From: Bacilli bacterium | GTDB taxonomy: Bacteria; Bacillota_I; Bacilli_A; RFN20; CAG-826 | Direction: 5' to 3' | Length of the DNA stretch: 9,945 nt | NCBI GenBank assembly: GCA_017617775.1 | Contig: JAFZVO010000057.1 | Span: forward strand, 1-9,945 | In this document: positions 6,657 to 9,945 of the stretch, piece after piece | How positions within the stretch are numbered: position 1 is the first letter of the stretch | Layout of the letters: each line of letters begins with the position of its first letter | Notes under the pieces: generated by a model | The model's database searches: none | Seen by the model: the letters and a program-made list of their open reading frames with translations, nothing else | Told to the model about the DNA's origin: nothing | Position numbers and translations under genes: made by a program

Positions 6657-7938
6657 AGTTGGTTTAATATCATTAGGTTGTGATAAGAACCGCGTCGACA
6701 GCGAGCTCATTTTAGGTTTGCTTTCCGTCAATGGATATGAGATCGTTTCTTCTATTCAAAAAGCGGACATTATCGTCATCAATACCTGTGGATTTATCGC
6801 GGATAGCAAAAGCGAAAGCATCAATACGATCTTAGAAATCGTCGCGATGAATAAGAAAGTCGTGGTTACTGGATGTCTTGTTGAAAGATACTTGGAGGAT
6901 CTTAAAAAAGAGATTCCTGAAGTCGCTTTATGGATTCCAATTCGCGATTATCGTCATTTCAACGAAGTGTTCCAAACCATTGATAAGAACGAAGATAATG
7001 TGAATGAATTAGACTATCGTAATCGCCTTTTCACGACGCAGAAAAACACCGCCTATCTCCGCATCGGTGAAGGTTGTTCTAATCACTGCACGTACTGCGC
7101 GATTCCTCTCATCCGTGGCGAGTATATATCTCGCCCATTAGAAGATATCGTCGAAGAAGCGGAAATGCTCGCTGAATTAGGGAAGAAAGAGATTACCCTT
7201 TTAGAACAAGATACCACTAAATATGGATCCGATTTTCATGACGGCACAACCCTTGTTACATTGCTCCAAAAACTAGTCTGTGTTCCGGGTATTGAACACA
7301 TCCGACTTCTCTATCTCTATCCTGATGATATAAGTGACGAATTGATTGATTTTATTGCAAAAAACCCTCTAAATTACCCATATTTTGATATTCCCTTCCA
7401 ACAGAGTGAGGATCGTATCCTTAAATTAATGAATCGTCGTGGAGATAAAAAACTCCTCAAAGAATTAGTGAATAAAATTAGAACAAAAATCCCTAACTGT
7501 GTATTGCGTACGACAGTGATGGTGGGATTCCCTAGTGAGACTGAAGAAGAGTTTAGTAATCTCCTCGCATTTATGAAGGAAATCAAATTCGATCATCTCG
7601 GCGCGTTTGCCTATTCTCAAGAGGAAGATACACCGTCATATTCATACCCTGAGCAAATACCAGAAGAGGTTAAAAATGAGAGACTCGATAAAGTGATGAA
7701 AACTCAGCAGAGAATCTCCTATCAAGTGAATAAAAAACATCTCGGAGAAATTATGGATGTTCTGATCACTGGTAAAGAAGAAAACTATTATGTCGGCCGC
7801 AGTTATTGGAACGCTCCTGATGATGTGGACGGGAAGATTTTTGTCAAATCAAATCGCAAGCTCACCATCAGCGATGAAATAAAAGTGAAAATCACAGATA
7901 CATATGTCTATGACCTTCTCGGTGAAGAAGTTGAATAA
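6649..7938 (+). CDS. rimO: Ribosomal protein S12 methylthiotransferase RimO
   Basis: A radical-SAM iron-sulfur enzyme that adds a methylthio group to a conserved aspartate of ribosomal protein S12. It has 429 residues, the normal length. The N-terminal MTTase domain has cluster cysteines C11 (SLGCDKN), C47 (NTCGF) and C76 (VTGCL). The radical-SAM motif CSNHCTYC (C143, C147, C150) is followed by AIPLIRG. LLEQDTTKYG and the DIPFQQ region are RimO-like rather than MiaB/MtaB-like, and a C-terminal TRAM domain starts at about 365. The start is GTG 6649, because homology begins at SKVGLISLGC and GAGG (6636-6639) lies 9 nt upstream; the open frame reaching back to 6499 is only an overlap with the ABC gene. 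It overlaps the ABC stop by 8 nt, so translation is probably coupled. Odd point: Gln252 stands where RimO proteins usually have His (QH). No terminator follows directly. Confidence 0.93.
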   Translation: MSKVGLISLGCDKNRVDSELILGLLSVNGYEIVSSIQKADIIVINTCGFIADSKSESINTILEIVAMNKKVVVTGCLVERYLEDLKKEIPEVALWIPIRDYRHFNEVFQTIDKNEDNVNELDYRNRLFTTQKNTAYLRIGEGCSNHCTYCAIPLIRGEYISRPLEDIVEEAEMLAELGKKEITLLEQDTTKYGSDFHDGTTLVTLLQKLVCVPGIEHIRLLYLYPDDISDELIDFIAKNPLNYPYFDIPFQQSEDRILKLMNRRGDKKLLKELVNKIRTKIPNCVLRTTVMVGFPSETEEEFSNLLAFMKEIKFDHLGAFAYSQEEDTPSYSYPEQIPEEVKNERLDKVMKTQQRISYQVNKKHLGEIMDVLITGKEENYYVGRSYWNAPDDVDGKIFVKSNRKLTISDEIKVKITDTYVYDLLGEEVE

Positions 7939-7942
7939 TATA

Positions 7943-7970
7943 TTGTAAGAAGAAAATAGTTTGTTATAAT
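7943..7970 (+). promoter_or_regulatory. Promoter of the tRNA-Thr gene
   Basis: The -35 TTGTAA (7943-7948), 16-nt spacer and perfect -10 TATAAT (7965-7970) form a strong promoter. TG at 7962-7963 makes it an extended -10. Transcription should start near 7977, about 20 nt before the mature tRNA. Confidence 0.8.
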
Positions 7971-7978
7971 ATCTAAGC

Positions 7979-7994
7979 GTTGAAAATATTCAAC
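7979..7994 (+). other. Hairpin in the pre-tRNA leader
   Basis: GTTGAA-aata-TTCAAC forms a perfect 6-pair stem with a 4-nt loop. It would fill almost the whole 5' leader of the precursor and ends 2 nt before the first base of the mature tRNA, next to the RNase P cut site. Function is unknown. Confidence 0.5.
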
Positions 7995-7996
7995 CT

Positions 7997-8072
7997 GCCG
8001 ACTTAGCTCATCTGGTAGAGCAATTCACTAGTAATGAATAGGTGACTGGTTCGAGTCCGGTAGTCGGCACCA
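7997..8072 (+). tRNA. tRNA-Thr, anticodon AGU
   Basis: A complete cloverleaf is visible. Acceptor GCCGACU (7997-8003) pairs with AGUCGGC (8062-8068). The D stem is GCUC/GAGC, the anticodon stem AUUCA/UGAAU and the T stem ACUGG/CCGGU with loop UUCGAGU. The variable loop has 5 nt, the discriminator is A8069 and the CCA is encoded (8070-8072). The anticodon loop CUAGUAA places AGU at 8030-8032, which reads the Thr codon ACU. Adenosine at position 34 is unusual for a bacterial threonine tRNA; tRNA-Thr(AGU) is known from Mycoplasma capricolum. The gene has its own promoter and terminator. Confidence 0.95.
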
Positions 8073-8086
8073 GAATGATAAAGATA

Positions 8087-8116
8087 CCCTGCTGATTGAA
8101 GCAGGGGTTTTTATTT
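8087..8116 (+). terminator. Intrinsic terminator after the tRNA gene
   Basis: CCCTGCT (8087-8093) pairs perfectly with AGCAGGG (8100-8106) around a 6-nt loop, followed by G and a T-rich tail (TTTTTATTT, 8108-8116). It should end the tRNA transcript and any read-through from the rimO operon, which has no terminator of its own. Confidence 0.88.
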
Positions 8117-8278
8117 ATTCCTTGTAGTAAAACTTTACTTTGAATGTTTTAAAGTATAGTTTTGGCTTGTTTTCTTTGTATATGCATACGCGTTAAAGTA
8201 TTTTTTATTTGTTAAATGTATCAATTAATTAATTAAAAAACTATTTTTTCGTTGATAAACAAATGAGGAGGCTTGTTT
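8117..8278 (+). promoter_or_regulatory. AT-rich control region of the surface-protein gene
   Basis: This 162-nt spacer has no gene. It contains the dyad AGTAAA-ac-TTTACT (8126-8139), the 9-nt direct repeat TTAAAGTAT at 8149-8157 and 8193-8201, the run ATTAATTAATTAA near 8224-8236, and an A6-cta-T6 dyad (8235-8249). A TATAGT at 8155-8160 could be a -10 box but lacks a well-placed -35, and TTGTTA at 8209-8214 is a possible -35 without a good -10. A promoter is expected because the terminator isolates the downstream gene, but I cannot fix its position. Confidence 0.5.
8265..8271 (+). promoter_or_regulatory. Ribosome binding site of the surface-protein gene
   Basis: GAGGAGG lies 7 nt before ATG 8279. 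Its strength and spacing settle the start codon of the open-ended reading frame. Confidence 0.85.
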
Positions 8279-9945
8279 ATGGGAAGAATTAAGAACTCGA
8301 ATGTAATCTTAACATGTGGATTAGCATTTTTTGGTGCAGCATTTGCATTAGGTGCAGTAGTTGCTGTCAATAGTGAGAATAATCAAGTGTATGAAGAAGT
8401 GCATGCAGACCCTGATCCTGAACCCATATCTTACATATCGCGTTCTTATGTGAACGGCGCTGTTGTATCTACGGAAAACACTTGTTCGTCATATGCTGTC
8501 TATAATGGTCAAGATACTCTTGGCACCGAGAATAACACATCTTGGTATGTGGTTAATAGTAATATAAGTGGGCCACTTTATGCAACTCAGGTGCTTGGCA
8601 GAGTTAATTTAATCATATGTGATGGTCGTACTTTAACGATGGATCGAGGCATGTTTGTAGACGATACATTAAACATCTATGGACAATCATTAGGAACAGG
8701 CACTCTTAATGTGTCTTATAACTGGGGTAGCGAATATGCAGCTATTAGAGTCTCAAGTGGAAAAACCCTTAATATCCATGGTGGCATAATAAATGCAAAT
8801 GGTAGTACGTATGGCGCAGCCATTGGTGGCGACAACAATGGAAGTTGTGGCACGGTTAACATCTTTGGTGGCACAGTCACTGCGACAAGCAATTATTGTG
8901 CCGGTATTGGCGGTGGAGGTAACTACTCTGGAAATGCAGGAAATGGTGGCACTGTCAACATCTACGGTGGCACTGTCAACGCAAGAGGTGATGGACACGT
9001 TGGAATTGGCTCTGGTGACAACAACGGCAACCACGGAACTCTCACTCTTGGTACAGGAATGGGAGCGTATGAAGGAGAAAATCGTAGAACAGATTACGCG
9101 TCTAATCGTTGGAATAATATGACCATCAAGCCACTTCCTGTCGTTGCTTACAAAGCGTGGGATGGTACTAGTGTGGAAGATGTTGAAGGCGGATGCACTG
9201 ATTACACAGTCGTCACTAGTAGCACGACATCCTTACAAAATGGTAAATGGTATGTGGTCAATGATGATGTTACTGTTTCATCCCGTATCAATGTTAGTGG
9301 AACAGCACACTTAATTCTTTGTGATGATAAAACATTAACTGCTAGTAAAGGTATTGGTGTCAACCAGGGAAATACATTAAATATATATGGGCAAAGTGGC
9401 AACACTGGCAAAATTATTGCGACAGGCTCTAATTACAACGCAGCCATTGGTGGTTCTAACGCAGTCGCAGGCACAATTGTTATTCATGGTGGTGATATTA
9501 CAGCGAATGGTAATGGTTCATATGCTGCTGGTGTTGGCGGTGGAAAAAATGATAATGGAACTACCATTATTTATGGTGGTAATGTAGCTGCCAGTGGTGG
9601 CGGTAGTGCAGCTGGTATCGGTGGTGGTCTTGCTGGCAACGGTGGAACAATCTCCATTTTTGGTGGCAATATCACCGCAAGTGGAGGCAGTTATTCCGCT
9701 GGTATTGGTGGTGCTGATACAGGTAATGGTGGTACGATAACTATCTATGGTGGCAATATTACAGCTAACTCTGGTATGTATTATGCTGCTGGTATCGGTG
9801 GAGGTGGAAACGAATCTAATCCTGGTGCTGGTGCTAATGTTACTATTCACGGTGGTGTAATAACTGCATCTGGTGGTGTAGATGGTGTTGGTATCGGTGC
9901 TGGCAAAGGCGATTCTTCGAAGAGAGGGCAATTGGCTGTTGATGA
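8279..9945 (+). CDS. Secreted glycine-rich beta-helix-like surface protein with duplicated modules (3' end outside window)
   Basis: The frame runs without a stop from ATG 8279 to the window edge, 555 residues so far. An N-terminal export signal is clear: Lys/Arg at 3-5, a hydrophobic stretch at about 9-30, then an acidic region; VHA (41-43) before DPDPEP is a possible signal peptidase site, or the segment is an anchor. The rest consists of two homologous modules (about 52-287 and 288-555), each with a conserved Cys, WYVVN, a CDG/CDD-TLT strand and LNIYGQS, followed by repeats of the type GTxxIxGGxITAxGxxxxAGIGGG. Short strand-turn glycine-rich repeats like these are expected to fold as a beta-helix (inference). 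Similar modules are familiar in large surface proteins of gut bacteria. Adhesion or glycan binding is possible but unproven. A cell-wall or membrane anchor would be outside the window. Leucine codon use differs strongly from the upstream operon. Confidence 0.88.
   Translation, partial: MGRIKNSNVILTCGLAFFGAAFALGAVVAVNSENNQVYEEVHADPDPEPISYISRSYVNGAVVSTENTCSSYAVYNGQDTLGTENNTSWYVVNSNISGPLYATQVLGRVNLIICDGRTLTMDRGMFVDDTLNIYGQSLGTGTLNVSYNWGSEYAAIRVSSGKTLNIHGGIINANGSTYGAAIGGDNNGSCGTVNIFGGTVTATSNYCAGIGGGGNYSGNAGNGGTVNIYGGTVNARGDGHVGIGSGDNNGNHGTLTLGTGMGAYEGENRRTDYASNRWNNMTIKPLPVVAYKAWDGTSVEDVEGGCTDYTVVTSSTTSLQNGKWYVVNDDVTVSSRINVSGTAHLILCDDKTLTASKGIGVNQGNTLNIYGQSGNTGKIIATGSNYNAAIGGSNAVAGTIVIHGGDITANGNGSYAAGVGGGKNDNGTTIIYGGNVAASGGGSAAGIGGGLAGNGGTISIFGGNITASGGSYSAGIGGADTGNGGTITIYGGNITANSGMYYAAGIGGGGNESNPGAGANVTIHGGVITASGGVDGVGIGAGKGDSSKRGQLAVD
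8432..9139 (+). repeat. Surface-protein module A (about 236 residues)
   Basis: First copy of the tandem module, residues 52-287. Landmarks are YVNGAVVSTENTCSSY (Cys69), SWYVVN (Trp89), LIICDGRTLT (Cys114), TLNIYGQS (130-137), three short glycine repeats, then a linker GTLTLGTGM...NRWNNMTIKPLP. The same landmarks recur about 234-237 residues later. Confidence 0.8.
8759..9016 (+). repeat. Short glycine-rich repeats, module A (three copies)
   Basis: Three copies of GTxNIxGGxxxAxG...GIGGG lie at residues 161-184, 191-214 and 224-246, separated by variable Gly/Asn-rich linkers of 6-9 residues. Similarity is clear in protein but degenerate in DNA, so these are old coding repeats. Confidence 0.8.
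9140..9945 (+). repeat. Surface-protein module B (second tandem copy, cut by the window edge)
   Basis: Second copy, residues 288-555 and beyond. Landmarks are YKAWDGTSVEDVEGGCTDY (Cys306), KWYVVN (Trp324), LILCDDKTLT (Cys348) and TLNIYGQS (366-373), then five short repeats instead of three. The final residues GKGDSSKRGQLAV align with the GSGDNNGNHGTLTL segment that closes the repeats of module A, so module B is nearly complete. Confidence 0.78.
9470..9904 (+). repeat. Short glycine-rich repeats, module B (five copies)
   Basis: Five copies lie at residues 398-422, 427-450, 456-478, 485-508 and 519-542, each of the form GTxxIxGGxITAxG...AGIGGG with a period of about 29 residues. Module B has two more copies than module A, showing that repeat number changes within this protein. 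Confidence 0.8.

Noticed and set aside
3941..6673. Minus-strand reading frames within the large ABC gene
   Set aside because: They have no recognisable domains and lie opposite a strongly conserved coding sequence.
8183..8197. Four-residue upstream reading frame before the surface gene
   Set aside because: ATG CAT ACG CGT TAA has no ribosome site and is expected by chance.
8759..9904. CRISPR-like array or DNA tandem repeats
   Set aside because: The periodicity is in the protein sequence; the DNA copies are too divergent, and spacing and reading frame are kept as expected for coding repeats.
8753..9931. Minus-strand and alternative-frame reading frames rich in Thr/Ser or Val/Ala
   Set aside because: They are shadows of the repetitive glycine codons of the surface-protein gene; they lack ribosome sites, and the long plus frame from 8279 explains the region.
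8073..9945. Attachment-site duplication of the tRNA 3' end
   Set aside because: No copy of the T-arm or acceptor sequence was seen downstream in the window, and no integrase is present.

Overview
The window looks like the chromosome of a low-to-moderate GC Bacillota bacterium, probably an uncultured gut lineage on the Bacilli/Erysipelotrichia/Mollicutes side. The evidence is the strong AAGGAGGT-type ribosome sites, the Gram-positive style ABC exporters, TetR regulator and cardiolipin synthase, and a tRNA-Thr with the rare bacterial anticodon AGU, otherwise known mainly from Mollicutes and relatives. TGA acts as a stop (positions 1835-1837) and no gene needs it read as Trp, so the genetic code is standard. 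The exact taxon is an inference.

Positions 1-796 hold the 3' part of an ABC exporter half-transporter. It converges on, and overlaps by 4 nt, a minus-strand TetR-type regulator (793-1317). Positions 1318-1402 are a compact divergent control region: the regulator's promoter, a facing promoter candidate and a palindrome lying across both -35 elements. To the right is an apparent four-gene operon (1403-7938): a small two-helix membrane protein of unknown function, a cardiolipin synthase, a 1055-residue MacB-type ABC protein with a very large extracytoplasmic domain, and the ribosomal protein S12 methylthiotransferase RimO. The genes overlap or are separated by at most 26 nt. The theme is envelope and export, with a translation-related enzyme at the end; the TetR protein is the obvious candidate controller.

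Positions 7943-8116 form a self-contained tRNA-Thr(AGU) unit: extended -10 promoter, a short hairpin in the precursor leader, the tRNA with encoded CCA, and an intrinsic terminator. After a 162-nt AT-rich spacer, a long open frame starts at 8279 and runs off the right edge (at least 555 residues). It encodes an exported, glycine-rich, beta-helix-like surface protein built from two tandem modules of about 236 residues, with eight visible copies of a shorter repeat. Its leucine codon use differs sharply from the operon genes.

I found no CRISPR array, insertion sequence, rRNA gene or phage gene. The points most worth a second look are the duplicated surface protein, the AGU tRNA, the codon-use break after the tRNA, and the tight divergent promoter with an apparently leaderless regulator gene.
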